DNA of 64,000 nucleotides from Kitasatospora sp. GP82 (GTDB lineage: Bacteria > Actinomycetota > Actinomycetes > Streptomycetales > Streptomycetaceae). The translations under genes were made by a program, and so were the position numbers. How positions within the stretch are numbered: position 1 is the stretch's first letter; each line of letters begins with the position of its first letter. Positions 1 to 8,667 of this stretch are shown piece after piece. The DNA lies in NCBI RefSeq assembly GCF_029892105.1, contig NZ_JARZAJ010000006.1, forward strand, positions 124,001-188,000, in the 5' to 3' direction. The notes below the pieces were generated by a model that did not search any database, had not been told where the DNA came from, and saw only the letters and a program-made list of their open reading frames with translations.

Positions 1-281
1 AGACCCCGGCCGCGCGCCGACGGCGAGACGTACATCCGCTTGAGCTCCGCGTCACCGTCGCGCAGGCCGCCGCTGCCGGCCTCCTTGACCCGCCAGCCGC
101 CGCAGGCCACCGGCCGCCCGTCGAGGTAGCCGACCACGAAGAGACCGGCCGGGGGATCGAAGTGGTCGGGGTGCATGACCGTGACGTCGACCTCGCCGTA
201 GCGGCGGACGTACTCCTGCTGGACCTCGGCGGACAGCTGCTCGGCGTCGGGGTGGCCGTACCCGGTGGTGCGTATCTCCAT
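1..281 (-). CDS. GNAT family N-acetyltransferase (partial, 3' end off the window)
   Basis: Reading leftward from an ATG at 281, an uninterrupted frame runs to the window edge with strong G/C third-position bias. It shows GNAT-like segments: GLFVVGYLDGRPVACGGWR (central strands) followed by AELKRMYVSPSARGRG, which is the RGxG acetyl-CoA pyrophosphate-binding loop (motif A). GNAT enzymes move an acetyl group from acetyl-CoA to an amine; the substrate here cannot be told. The C-terminal half lies outside the window. The next gene, the ankyrin protein, lies 60 bp upstream on the same strand. Confidence 0.85.
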   Translation of the reverse strand, partial: MEIRTTGYGHPDAEQLSAEVQQEYVRRYGEVDVTVMHPDHFDPPAGLFVVGYLDGRPVACGGWRVKEAGSGGLRDGDAELKRMYVSPSARGRG

Positions 282-341
282 GGTCGGCAAGCCTACGACC
301 CGGCCGACGACGCACCGGAGACCTGACCCCCGGCCTTGCGG

Positions 342-764
342 TCAGCGGCCCTCGAAGCGGGCCACCAGGTCCTCCTTGCCGAACATCCGGGCGGTGTCCA
401 GAGCGGAGGGCGTACCGGCCTGCGGGTCGGCACCGGCGGCCAGCAGGGCGGCGATGACCTTCTCCTCGCCCTTGAACACGGCCCCGGCCAACGGCGTCTG
501 ACCCCGGTCGTTGAGCTGGTCCGCGTCGGCGCCGTGCGCCAGCAGGGCCGCTACGGTCTCGGCGTGGCCGTGGTAGGCGGCGAGCATGACCAGGGTGTCG
601 CCGCGGTCGTTGGAGAGGTTCGCGGGGGCACCGGCATCGAGGTACGAGGCGAGCAGCGCCGTGTCGCCGGTGCGGGCCGCGTCGAAGAGCCTGCCCGCTA
701 GCTCGATCACCTCGGGGTCGGGGGTCTGCGCGTCCTGCGGCTGCTGCTGGGCTGAGTCGGCCAT
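342..764 (-). CDS. Ankyrin-repeat protein
   Basis: 140 aa. It carries about three ankyrin repeats, recognisable from GDTALLASYLDAGAPANL, DRGDTLVMLAAYHGHAETV and DRGQTPLAGAVFKGEEKVI, each with the helix-turn-helix and the LL-x-x-GAD turn. The frame is open further upstream, but the ATG at 764 (protein MADSAQQQ...) was chosen because GAAAGGG lies just before it and the upstream extension is Arg-rich and unlike coding sequence. Ankyrin repeats mediate protein-protein contacts. Short stand-alone actinobacterial forms have no assigned partner, and nothing nearby suggests one. Confidence 0.88.
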   Translation of the reverse strand: MADSAQQQPQDAQTPDPEVIELAGRLFDAARTGDTALLASYLDAGAPANLSNDRGDTLVMLAAYHGHAETVAALLAHGADADQLNDRGQTPLAGAVFKGEEKVIAALLAAGADPQAGTPSALDTARMFGKEDLVARFEGR

Positions 765-1074
765 GACGGCCCTTTCGGATCGGATGCAGTGTCGTACGGC
801 ACGGTAGCGGACGACGCCTTGGCCCGGTGGTAACGCATCCATCCGGGCGAACTTTCCTCGGCGAGTGCGCGCGCGACAGAGCGCCCAGGGGACTTGAGAG
901 AGCGGAATTCCAGCTCGGGCAGCGGTCCGCGCGTACACGCCCAATGGTCACCGTCGCGACAGAAACACCCATTTGCCCCGTTCCATCATCTATTACTTTT
1001 TGTCACGATTAGGGCACTTTCGGTACTCCCTCTTCCACTCCGTCCCTGTCCCCCCTCAACGAGGAGCAGAGCAC

Positions 1075-1269
1075 GTGATCCTCTCGATTTCCGGCATCGT
1101 CCTGTTCGGCACCATCGCCTTCCTCTTCTTCAGGCGCGACGGCCTCAAGCCCTCGCATGCGCTGGTCTGCGCCCTCTTCGGCTTCTACATCGCGGGCTCC
1201 TCCATCGCCCCGAGCATCAATGCGGGAGGCGCGAGCCTGGCCAGTCTGCTGAGCGGCATCAAGTTCTGA
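1075..1269 (+). CDS. smeA: SmeA-type small membrane protein
   Basis: 64 aa. The protein is two hydrophobic segments (about residues 3-16 and 24-42) joined by a short basic loop, RRDGLKPSH. The start is GTG at 1075, preceded by GAGGAG; an earlier in-frame ATG at 973 gives an implausible N-terminus. Size, membrane character and position directly ahead of an SpoIIIE/FtsK-like gene match the Streptomyces smeA-sffA sporulation pair. There SmeA is made in sporulating aerial hyphae and is needed to bring SffA to sporulation septa. The symbol comes from this arrangement plus resemblance, not from an alignment. Confidence 0.75.
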   Translation: MILSISGIVLFGTIAFLFFRRDGLKPSHALVCALFGFYIAGSSIAPSINAGGASLASLLSGIKF

Positions 1270-1363
1270 ACCGGCTCCCCTCATCACGGCCCGGGTGCGG
1301 ATCCCACCGCCCCGGGCCTTCTGCCACCGTCCCGCCCGTCCCATCCGCCCGGGGAGTCAGGAA

Positions 1364-2965
1364 ATGTCCCTCACCCGCCATCTCAACCGAGGCCGCGATC
1401 TCGCCCGTACGGCGGGCGACCACGCCTCCGACATGTTCGCCCCGCTCACCGTCATCGGGCGAGGACTGCGCGCCCACACCGACTGGGCCAAGGGCCGCTG
1501 GGCGGCCACGCCGAAGGACCGCCGGGGGCCCACACTCTTCCTCTGCGCCGCGGTGCTGCTCGGCGTCTACCTGCTGCCGCACGGCGTGCTGTTCTCCCTG
1601 GTCGCCCTGATGGGCAGCGCCGCATGGGCCGGCCGAGCACCCCGGGCCGCCCCCGCGGCGCCCGAACCGGACATCGCCGACCTCAAGCTGGCCGCGCTCT
1701 ACGCCGCGCTGACCCCCTACCTGGGCGGCCCCGAGGAGTTCTCGCCGCTCTACAGCCTGGACGGCAGCTACAAGTCGGCCTTCAGCTCCTGGGAGTTCGA
1801 CGGCGAGGGCCGCCTGGCCGCCCTGGACATGGCCTATCCGGCGTACTTCACCGACACGGAGCCCGGCGCCCGGACCCGGATCGAGCAGGTCGTCCAGGGC
1901 AAGGCGGGCCGCTCCAGGGAGTACCGCTTCGACTGGGACGAGGAGTGCAACAGGCTGCGGATCACCGCCCTCGCCCCGCTGCCCACCGACATCGCCGCCC
2001 AGCTGTTCGTCACCACGCCCGGCGAGATCGTGCTGGGCTTCACCGACGAGCTGGGCAGCCGCCGGACCATCCCGGTCCACCAGGGCGGCACTACCGCCCA
2101 GCAGCCACCGGTGGTGTGGCGGACGGGCGCGCGCTCCGCCGAGCCCCACCTGCTGGCGCTCGGCACCGCAGGCCACGGGACCTCCACGCTGATCCGCTCG
2201 ATCGCACTGCAGGCGCTCCCGTACGGCGACCTGGTGGTGATCGACGGCGCGGGCACCGGTGAGCACGCCTGCCTGGTGAACCGGCCCGGCGTGTACACCG
2301 TGGAGACCAGCCTGCACGGCGCACTGGCCGCACTGGAGTGGGTCGCCAGGGAGACCGAGCGCCGCCTGGCCGCCCTCAACGCCGCCCGCCAGCACGGCGT
2401 CGCCGCCCCCGAGGACGTCACCCGCCCGCTCTGGCTGCTGCTCGACCACCCCACCGAGCTGAGCGAGCTGGCCCACGCGGAGCGCCGCCCGGACCCGCAG
2501 GAGCTGCTGGAGATCCCGCTGCGGCAGGGCCGGGCGGCGCGCGTGACCGTGGTGCTCGCCGACGACCTGGAGGCCAGGGACCGGATCTCCCCCACCGTCC
2601 GGGCCACCACCCGGGCCCGCGTGGTGCTCGGCCCCGCCGGTGCCGAGGTGGCGCACCAGGCGCTGGGCGCCCCGCTGGACATCACCCCGGCCGCACAGAT
2701 GCCCGCCGGACGCGGCTACGCCAGGATCGGCACCGCGCCCCCGGTGCGACTCCAGATCCCGGCCACCGTGGACCCGCTGGACGACGAGGCGCCGGCGCAG
2801 CTGCGGGACGCGGTGATCGCGCTGCTGCCGCACCGGGACACCAGGACCGAGGCGGCGGCCCAACCACCGGCCCAACCACCGGCACAGCCGCCGGCCCCGG
2901 CCGGGGCCTCTGCGGTCGGGCTGACGAAGGACGCCTCGCCGGTGCGCCCGCGTCCGGTCTCATGA
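1364..2965 (+). CDS. sffA: SffA-type SpoIIIE/FtsK-like protein
   Basis: 533 aa, starting at ATG 1364 behind GGGGAGTCAGG. Order: an N-terminal cytoplasmic stretch, a hydrophobic membrane region (about residues 46-80), a mixed alpha/beta region, then a P-loop-like ATPase domain from about residue 262 and a Pro/Ala-rich tail (PPAQPPAQPPAPAG). SffA works with SmeA at sporulation septa in Streptomyces and is reported to be distinct from the FtsK translocase. Here the P-loop reads GTAGHGTST (residues 267-275), so the Walker A lysine is replaced by threonine, and the Walker B-like strand is LWLLLDH. Nucleotide hydrolysis may therefore be weak or absent. It lies 94 bp downstream of smeA, probably in one operon. 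Confidence 0.78.
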   Translation: MSLTRHLNRGRDLARTAGDHASDMFAPLTVIGRGLRAHTDWAKGRWAATPKDRRGPTLFLCAAVLLGVYLLPHGVLFSLVALMGSAAWAGRAPRAAPAAPEPDIADLKLAALYAALTPYLGGPEEFSPLYSLDGSYKSAFSSWEFDGEGRLAALDMAYPAYFTDTEPGARTRIEQVVQGKAGRSREYRFDWDEECNRLRITALAPLPTDIAAQLFVTTPGEIVLGFTDELGSRRTIPVHQGGTTAQQPPVVWRTGARSAEPHLLALGTAGHGTSTLIRSIALQALPYGDLVVIDGAGTGEHACLVNRPGVYTVETSLHGALAALEWVARETERRLAALNAARQHGVAAPEDVTRPLWLLLDHPTELSELAHAERRPDPQELLEIPLRQGRAARVTVVLADDLEARDRISPTVRATTRARVVLGPAGAEVAHQALGAPLDITPAAQMPAGRGYARIGTAPPVRLQIPATVDPLDDEAPAQLRDAVIALLPHRDTRTEAAAQPPAQPPAQPPAPAGASAVGLTKDASPVRPRPVS

Positions 2966-3123
2966 CTGGATCCCGATAAACTTGAGCAGCCGTCACTGGG
3001 CCGATTTGCTAGCTGTGTGCACAATCAGTGGCACTCTGGGTGATATTTAAGCTCAGATGTGACAAATCGGGCGACGATGGGTACAAACAGGGGCGGCACG
3101 ACAGGCGACGCATGTCCCGGGAC

Positions 3124-3151
3124 GGGAATCTTCGTCGACGGCCGAGCGTTG
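3124..3151 (+). promoter_or_regulatory. SigR-type promoter of rbpA
   Basis: GGGAAT (3124-3129), exactly 18 bp, then GTTG (3148-3151). This matches the Streptomyces SigR consensus GGAAT-N18-GTT. It lies 61 bp before the rbpA start codon. rbpA is a known SigR (thiol-oxidative stress) target in S. coelicolor, so motif and context agree. Confidence 0.82.
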
Positions 3152-3212
3152 ACCGAACGACGATGACAGCGACCACTAGTCCTGTGGGCCATAAGCCCGG
3201 GAGGCACGATTC

Positions 3213-3587
3213 ATGAGCGAGCGAGCTCTCCGCGGCACGCGACTCGGGGCCACTAGCTACGAGACCGACCGTGGAATCGATCTGGCTCCCCGCCAGACCG
3301 TCGAGTACGCATGTCAGAACGGACACCGATTCGAGGTTCCTTTCTCCGTTGAGGCGGAGATTCCCTCGATCTGGGAATGCCGTTTCTGCGGCCAGGAGGC
3401 CGTCCTGCTCGACGGCGACGAGCCGGAGGAGAAGAAGACCAAGCCGACACGTACCCATTGGGACATGCTGATGGAGCGTCGGACGCGGGAGGAGCTGGAG
3501 GAGGTGCTGGCCGAGCGGCTGGCGGTCCTTCGCTCCGGTGGGATGAACCTCGCCGTTCACCCGCGCGACACCCGCAAGAGCGCGTGA
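3213..3587 (+). CDS. rbpA: RNA polymerase-binding protein RbpA
   Basis: 124 aa, the usual family length. RbpA binds sigma region 2 and the RNA polymerase core and stabilises open complexes; it supports the principal sigma factor HrdB and basal rifampicin tolerance. Visible features: a basic N-terminal tail (RALRGTRLGATSYETDRG), a core with C34, H38, C56 and C59 (YACQNGHRF, WECRFCG) that binds zinc in the S. coelicolor protein, an acidic linker, and the sigma-interacting helix HWDMLMERRTREELEEVLAERL. It is monocistronic, with a SigR-type promoter upstream and strong hairpins directly after the stop. Confidence 0.97.
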   Translation: MSERALRGTRLGATSYETDRGIDLAPRQTVEYACQNGHRFEVPFSVEAEIPSIWECRFCGQEAVLLDGDEPEEKKTKPTRTHWDMLMERRTREELEEVLAERLAVLRSGGMNLAVHPRDTRKSA

Positions 3588-3592
3588 TCACC

Positions 3593-3652
3593 CCCTCCGC
3601 CTCGGCGGAGGGTACCGAAGGGGCCCCGGGCAGCTGCCCGGGGCCCCTTCGG
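3593..3652. terminator. Double hairpin between convergent rbpA and fxsA
   Basis: Two stems follow the rbpA stop. The first has 9-bp arms CCCTCCGCC / GGCGGAGGG (3593-3612). The second, 3615-3652, is a perfect 38-bp palindrome whose arm ends are CCGAAGGGGCC and GGCCCCTTCGG. Placed between convergent genes, it should stop transcription from both sides. Confidence 0.85.
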
Positions 3653-3706
3653 CGTTCCGTCCCGCAGCCAGAGCAGGAGCACGCAACGCCCAGGGGGTCG
3701 CGAGGC

Positions 3707-4309
3707 TCAGCCGGTGATCGGCGGGCGGTAGTCGGTGTTCGGCCCGGTGGGACCGGCCGGGGGATCGACCACCTCGCCGTGGATCACCTTGCCGTCGGGC
3801 CGGTGGATGCGCAGCTGCTCCTGGAGCCGCATGGCGTCCGAGAACGCGTCGGCCCCGGCCGGGGCGGTGGAACGCAGCACTGTGCGGGCGAAACGGCGCC
3901 CAGCAGCCCGCCAGAGCGCCCTGGTCGGCGGCAGCAGCAGGGTCAGTCCGAGCAGGTCGGACAGGAAGCCCGGCAGGATCAGCAGCAGGCCCGCCAGCAC
4001 GGTCAGGCTGGCGCCGGTCTGCGGCTGCGGGGACTGCGGCTGCCGCGCCCCAGGGCGGCGGCTCTGCTCGACTGCCGCCGAGAGTGCCTTCAGCCCGGCC
4101 CGCTTGATCAGTGAGCCGCCGAGGAAGACCCCCGCCACCAGCAGGATCAGCACCGTGAACCAGCCGACCGCAGTGGCGACGACGGTCAGCAGCCAGATCT
4201 CCAGCACCAGCCAGGCGGTGATCAGCAGTGGCAACAGCCGCCGCAGACGGCTGCGCGGGACGGGACGGACCGGGGTAGCTTGCTGGGTCACGGTACGAAT
4301 CCACTCCAT
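3707..4309 (-). CDS. fxsA: FxsA family membrane protein
   Basis: 200 aa. FxsA is an inner-membrane protein first known for relieving exclusion of phage T7 by F plasmids; its cellular role is unclear. Membrane segments: LLPLLITAWLVLEIWLLTVV (about 25-44), WFTVLILLVAGVFLGG (50-65) and VLAGLLLILPGFLSDLLGLT (104-123), the last carrying the family's G-x-L-L-I-x-P-G-F-x-x-D signature. The start is the ATG at 4309, 20 bp after the lnt stop; a long upstream extension of the frame is only a shadow of lnt. It is probably co-transcribed with lnt. Confidence 0.88.
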   Translation of the reverse strand: MEWIRTVTQQATPVRPVPRSRLRRLLPLLITAWLVLEIWLLTVVATAVGWFTVLILLVAGVFLGGSLIKRAGLKALSAAVEQSRRPGARQPQSPQPQTGASLTVLAGLLLILPGFLSDLLGLTLLLPPTRALWRAAGRRFARTVLRSTAPAGADAFSDAMRLQEQLRIHRPDGKVIHGEVVDPPAGPTGPNTDYRPPITG

Positions 4310-4329
4310 CGCGGTGCTCTCCGCGCCGG

Positions 4330-6048
4330 TCAGCGGACTCCGACGGCGACTGCGGCACCTGTCTCGCTCAACGGTTCGCCGTCCGCCGGTGTTCCGGCCG
4401 GGCCGCCACCGCTGCGACGGCGCCGGACGCCGCCGGCGGCGACCGCTCCGCAGGCCAGCAGGCCCGCGATGGACAGCGCCCACTCGGGTGCGGCCCCAAC
4501 CCGGTCGGCCACCGTCCTGGCGTCGCGCAGCGGCACCACGGCATTGAGCTCGGCCGGGGTGAGCTCCTGGGTGCGGCTGACCACCGAACCGTCCGGGGCG
4601 ATGATCGCGCTGATCCCGCTGGTCGCGGCGATGAGTACGGCCCGGCCGTGCTCCACCGCCCGCAGCCGGGACATCGCCAGCTGCTGGTCGGGTTGGCCGC
4701 TCTCGGCATAGGTGGCGTTGTTGGTCTGCACGACCAGCACCCGGCCGCCGTCGTTGACGGTGTCGCGGACGATCTCGTCGTAGGCGACCTCGAAGCAGAT
4801 CACGTCGCCGATCCGGGCCGGGCCGAGTTGCAGCACACCGTCGTGGGTGCCCGGGTAGAAGTCGCGGGCGACCCGCTGCAGGCGGGTGATGACCTTGGAG
4901 AGCTCGGCGCGGAACGGCACGTACTCGCCGAACGGCACCGGGTGCTGCTTGGTGTAGAAGTCGCCGGGGCCGGTCTTCGGGTCCCAGACGATGCCCTCGT
5001 TCTGCACATGCTGGTCGTCCGGGCCGTCCACCAGGGTGCCGACCAGGGTGGGCACCCCGATCGCCTTCACGGCCTGGTCGATCCGCTGGTACGCCTCCGG
5101 GACGGCGAACGGGTTGAGGTCCGAGGAGTTCTCCGGCCAGATCACCACGTCCGGGCGATCGGCCTTGCCCGCGGCCACATCGGCGGCCAGGCGTTCGGTG
5201 GCGGAGGCGTGGTTGTCGAGGACCATGAACGGGCGGCCGAGGAAGTCCATGCCGGGGTGCGGCACGTTCCCCTGGACGACGGCCACCTTGACGGTGCCGG
5301 CGGCCCCGGTCGGCACCGGGACGGCGTACCCGGCGAGAAGCGCCGTCACGGCCCCGGCGCCGGCCAGCGCGGCGGCCCTGGGGCCGGGACGGGTCCCGCC
5401 CCGGCGCAGCCGGAGGACGGCGTACCCGAGCAGGGCGCCCGACAGGGCGACGGCGAAGGTCACCAGCGGGGCGCCGCCGAGCGCGGCCAGCGGCGTGAAC
5501 GGGCTCGCCGTGTTGGCGAAGGCCAGCCGCCCCCACGGGAAACCGCCCAGCGGCAGCCGGTCGCGGGCCCACTCCTGCGCGACCCAGAGGCAGGCCGCCC
5601 AGAGCGGCCAGGCGCGCAGCCGGGAGGTCGCCGCGAGCGCCGCGCCGAGCACCACGACGAACAGCGACTCCAGCAGGGCGAGCCCGACCAGCGCGTCCGG
5701 GCCGATCACCCGGATCCAGTCGAGCAGCAGGAGGAAGAACGGGAAGCCGAACGCGAAGCCCGTCCACATGCCCTGGCGGGCCGTGCGGCCCCTGGTCAGC
5801 AGGGAGAGTGCGGTCACCGCCAGGACGGACAGGGGCCACAGGCCGTACGGCGGGAAGGACAGCCCCAGCAGCAGACCGGCGGCAACGGCCAGCCCCGTCC
5901 TGGGAAGTCCGGCGCGGACCTTGGCCAGACGGCGCTTCAGCCGTCCCGGTCCCGGTTCGGCGACGGCCCCGACCGTCTCCGGCTCCGCTGCCGGCTGCTC
6001 CTGCTGTCCAGGCAGTGCCACCTGCGCACCACCTTCCTGGCTGTGCAT
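4330..6048 (-). CDS. lnt: Apolipoprotein N-acyltransferase
   Basis: 572 aa. Lnt adds the third acyl chain to the N-terminal cysteine of lipoproteins at the membrane. The N-terminal half has several hydrophobic helices (from LAVAAGLLLGLSFPP to LLGYAVL); the C-terminal half is an extracytoplasmic nitrilase domain with the Glu-Lys-Cys triad: Glu in VVIWPENSSD (about 303), Lys in YTKQHPVPFGEYVPF (about 366) and Cys in GDVICFEVAYDE (about 416). The start is ATG 6048; the frame runs open upstream without coding quality. fxsA follows 20 bp downstream. Confidence 0.95.
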   Translation of the reverse strand: MHSQEGGAQVALPGQQEQPAAEPETVGAVAEPGPGRLKRRLAKVRAGLPRTGLAVAAGLLLGLSFPPYGLWPLSVLAVTALSLLTRGRTARQGMWTGFAFGFPFFLLLLDWIRVIGPDALVGLALLESLFVVVLGAALAATSRLRAWPLWAACLWVAQEWARDRLPLGGFPWGRLAFANTASPFTPLAALGGAPLVTFAVALSGALLGYAVLRLRRGGTRPGPRAAALAGAGAVTALLAGYAVPVPTGAAGTVKVAVVQGNVPHPGMDFLGRPFMVLDNHASATERLAADVAAGKADRPDVVIWPENSSDLNPFAVPEAYQRIDQAVKAIGVPTLVGTLVDGPDDQHVQNEGIVWDPKTGPGDFYTKQHPVPFGEYVPFRAELSKVITRLQRVARDFYPGTHDGVLQLGPARIGDVICFEVAYDEIVRDTVNDGGRVLVVQTNNATYAESGQPDQQLAMSRLRAVEHGRAVLIAATSGISAIIAPDGSVVSRTQELTPAELNAVVPLRDARTVADRVGAAPEWALSIAGLLACGAVAAGGVRRRRSGGGPAGTPADGEPLSETGAAVAVGVR

Positions 6049-6251
6049 ACCGCTCGCTCCGCGAGTGCCGTCCGATAGACCGGGCCGCTCGTCACCGAGA
6101 GCCGTTCGGAAGAAGGTACCCCGGACCGGTACCACCTGACCCCAAGGGTGCCTGATCTCACGGGCCAGGGCTCTCAGGGGCAAGGGTGAGCACTTCAGGG
6201 GCGCGGGGCCCTGTTCGGTCACCCCTTGCCGCTGAGAGGAAGGCCTGCTCC

Positions 6252-7868
6252 TCAGAGCCGGTGGACGGTGCGGCCTCGGACGACCGTGCGCAGGCAGGTC
6301 GGGAGGGGGACGCCCGGGGTGAGGTCGGGCAGTCCCGGGGTGCCGGAGCGGGGGTCGGTGGACCAGCCGGCGACGCGGTCGTCGGGGGCCTGGACGACGA
6401 GTTCGTCCACCTCCCAGATCGCATAGCTGGCGACCGCGCCCGGGACCAGAACGCCGTCCTGGTCCCGGCCGAGCGCGCGCCAGCCGCCCCGGGTGTGCGC
6501 GGTGAACGCCGCGCGGACGGAGATCCGGTGCTCGGGCGTGCGGTGGAAGGCCGCCGCCCGTACGGTGCCCCAGGGGTCGAGGGCGGTGACCGGTGCGTCC
6601 GAGCCGAAGGCGAGCGGCACCCCGGCGCGCAGCAGCGCGGCGAACGGGTTGAGCCCCGCCGCCCGCTCGGCACCGAGCCGCTGGACGTACATGCCGTCGG
6701 GGCCTCCCCAGGCGGCGTCGAAGGCGGGTTGCACGGAGGCGGTCAGGCCGAACTCGGTGAACGCGGCGATCGCCTTGTCGTCCAGTGCCTCGGCGTGTTC
6801 GACCCGGTGCCGCAGCGCCCTGACCCGGGCGACCCCGACCCGTTCCGCGGCGGCCCGGACGCCGTCCAGGACGGCGGTCAGCGCGGCGTCCCCGATCGCG
6901 TGGAAACCGGCCTGGAGCCCGGCCTCGGTGCACGCGGCGACATGGTCGGCGACCTGCTCGGCCGTCAGGTAGGCGTTGCCGGTGTGCTCGGCGTCGGCGT
7001 ACGGGGCGTGCAGGCATGCGGTGTGCGAGCCCAGCGCGCCGTCCACGAACAGGTCGCCGCCCGCGCCCACCGCGCCCAGTCGGCGCGCGGTCTCGATGCC
7101 GCCCAGTTCGCCCCAGTAGCCGAAGACCTCGGGGCCGTCGCCCTCCGCCGCGAGGGCGAGCAGCGCGGTCAGGTCCTCCTCGGAGGAGATCGCGGGTCCG
7201 CCGCACTCGTGGACGGCGCCGATGCCCAGCTCGGCGGCCCGCCGCAGGGTGGCCTGCTGGGCGGTACGGCGCTGAGCGGGCGTCAGGTGGGCCAGGGCGG
7301 TCTGCCGTACGGCATGGTGGGCGTCGCGGGTGAGCGGGGCCGTGGGGTGGTGGCCGGGCAGCTCGGTGAGGCCCTCGGTCAGCTCGCGCAGGGCGGTGGT
7401 GGCGAGGGCGGAGTGCACGTCGGTGCGGGAGAGGTAGACGGCCGCACCCCTGGCGGCGGCGTCCAGCTCGGCCAGCGTCGGGGGACGGCCCTCGGGCCAG
7501 CCGCTCTCGTCCCAGCCGTGACCGATCAGCACACCGCCGCCGGCGGGCCCGGCGAGCGCGGGCTCGGTGAAGGCGGAGATCCGCTCCAGGGCCTCGGCGA
7601 GCGAGGGGCAGCCGGTGAGGTCGAGGCCGGTCAGTGCGAGGCCCGCCGAGGTGGCGTGCACATGGGCGTCCACGAAGGCGGGGGTGACCAGCGCACCGGC
7701 CAGGTCCACCACCTCGTCGGCGGTCGAGGCGTACGCCTCGGCGGCGCCGTCGCTGCCGACCCAGGCGATGTGTTCGCCCTCGACCAGCATCGCGGTGGCG
7801 AACGGGTCGGCGGGGCTGTAGACGGCGCCGCCGCGCAGGAGCACGGTCCGGTTGGTGCGTTCGGTCAT
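6252..7868 (-). CDS. YtcJ-like metal-dependent amidohydrolase
   Basis: 538 aa. It belongs to the amidohydrolase superfamily (YtcJ/N-substituted formamide deformylase-like group), cytoplasmic zinc enzymes that hydrolyse amide or related bonds. Visible features: VTPAFVDAHVHATSAG with the metal-binding HxH; VDGALGSHTA; IGDAALTAVLDGV followed by RHRVEHAE (metal His); LAFGSDAPVTALDPW (metal/catalytic Asp). Length is typical. The start is the ATG at 7868. The substrate is unknown. The asnC-like regulator lies 30 bp upstream on the same strand and could control it. Confidence 0.9.
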   Translation of the reverse strand: MTERTNRTVLLRGGAVYSPADPFATAMLVEGEHIAWVGSDGAAEAYASTADEVVDLAGALVTPAFVDAHVHATSAGLALTGLDLTGCPSLAEALERISAFTEPALAGPAGGGVLIGHGWDESGWPEGRPPTLAELDAAARGAAVYLSRTDVHSALATTALRELTEGLTELPGHHPTAPLTRDAHHAVRQTALAHLTPAQRRTAQQATLRRAAELGIGAVHECGGPAISSEEDLTALLALAAEGDGPEVFGYWGELGGIETARRLGAVGAGGDLFVDGALGSHTACLHAPYADAEHTGNAYLTAEQVADHVAACTEAGLQAGFHAIGDAALTAVLDGVRAAAERVGVARVRALRHRVEHAEALDDKAIAAFTEFGLTASVQPAFDAAWGGPDGMYVQRLGAERAAGLNPFAALLRAGVPLAFGSDAPVTALDPWGTVRAAAFHRTPEHRISVRAAFTAHTRGGWRALGRDQDGVLVPGAVASYAIWEVDELVVQAPDDRVAGWSTDPRSGTPGLPDLTPGVPLPTCLRTVVRGRTVHRL

Positions 7869-7898
7869 GGGCCTAAGTCTGCACCCGCACGGACCCGC

Positions 7899-8339
7899 TC
7901 AGATCTTCGGGGGGCGCGCCTCGTACGGCGTGGAGAGCACCACCGTGGTGCGGGTGGAGACACCGGCGGCGCTGCGGATGCGGGTCAGCAGGTCCTCCAG
8001 GTCGCCGGGGGCGGCGACCCGCACCTTGAGGATGTAGTTCTCGTCACCGGCCACGCTGTGGCATGCCTCGATCTCGGGCAGCGCGGCCAGCCGCTCGGGG
8101 GTGTCGTCGGGCGAGCTCGGGTCGAACGGTTTCACCGAGATGAAGGCGGTCAGCGCCAGGTCGACCAAGTCCGGGTCGATGATCGCCGTATAGCCCCGGA
8201 TGACGCCGCGCTGTTCGAGGCGGCGCACCCGCTGGTGCACCGCCGAGGTGGACAGGCCGGTGGCCTTGCCCAGGTCCGTGTAGCTCATCCGGCCGTCCTG
8301 CAGAAGCAACTGGACGATGTGCTGATCGAGATCCTCCAC
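7899..8339 (-). CDS. Lrp/AsnC family transcriptional regulator
   Basis: 146 aa from a GTG at 8339. An N-terminal winged-helix DNA-binding domain is clear (DLDQHIVQLLLQDGRMSY, then TDLGKATGLSTSAVHQRVRRLEQRGVI as the helix-turn-helix), followed by the AsnC ligand-binding (RAM) domain from about residue 65 (LTAFISVKPF ... VAGDENYILKVRV). The family senses amino acids or similar small molecules as octamers. A longer N-terminus is open, but the upstream residues lack coding character. It sits ahead of the amidohydrolase and diverges from the gene at 8668. Confidence 0.92.
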   Translation of the reverse strand: MEDLDQHIVQLLLQDGRMSYTDLGKATGLSTSAVHQRVRRLEQRGVIRGYTAIIDPDLVDLALTAFISVKPFDPSSPDDTPERLAALPEIEACHSVAGDENYILKVRVAAPGDLEDLLTRIRSAAGVSTRTTVVLSTPYEARPPKI

Positions 8340-8667
8340 AAGGCGCAAACCTACTGCCCCGCACCCCCGCTTGCCGACCGGTGCAGGCAATTTCGCTCCG
8401 GCCCGCTTCCGGGCTGTCGCCGGCACCGCGGTGGCCGTCCCGGACGCACGCGTCCCCACCGCCGGTTCGTACCACCCCTGATGGGACCGGAGCGCGAGCC
8501 CCAGCAGATCCGGCGCATGAACGGGGCATGTGCCAAAGGAATGTGGCGAACGACACACTTCGTGCATCACAGTGCACCGCAGTGCAGGGTTATGACACTC
8601 CGTCGGAGGGAAGTGCTGGTTGTGGCCAGGGCCGACGCGAGCCCGGTCCGATCCGAGGGGGATCACC

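Noticed and set aside
4330-7206. Very long open frame suggesting a 958-aa Lnt fusion
   Set aside because: The part upstream of 6048 is an Arg/Gly-rich shadow of the amidohydrolase on the same strand; Lnt begins with MHSQEGG at 6048.
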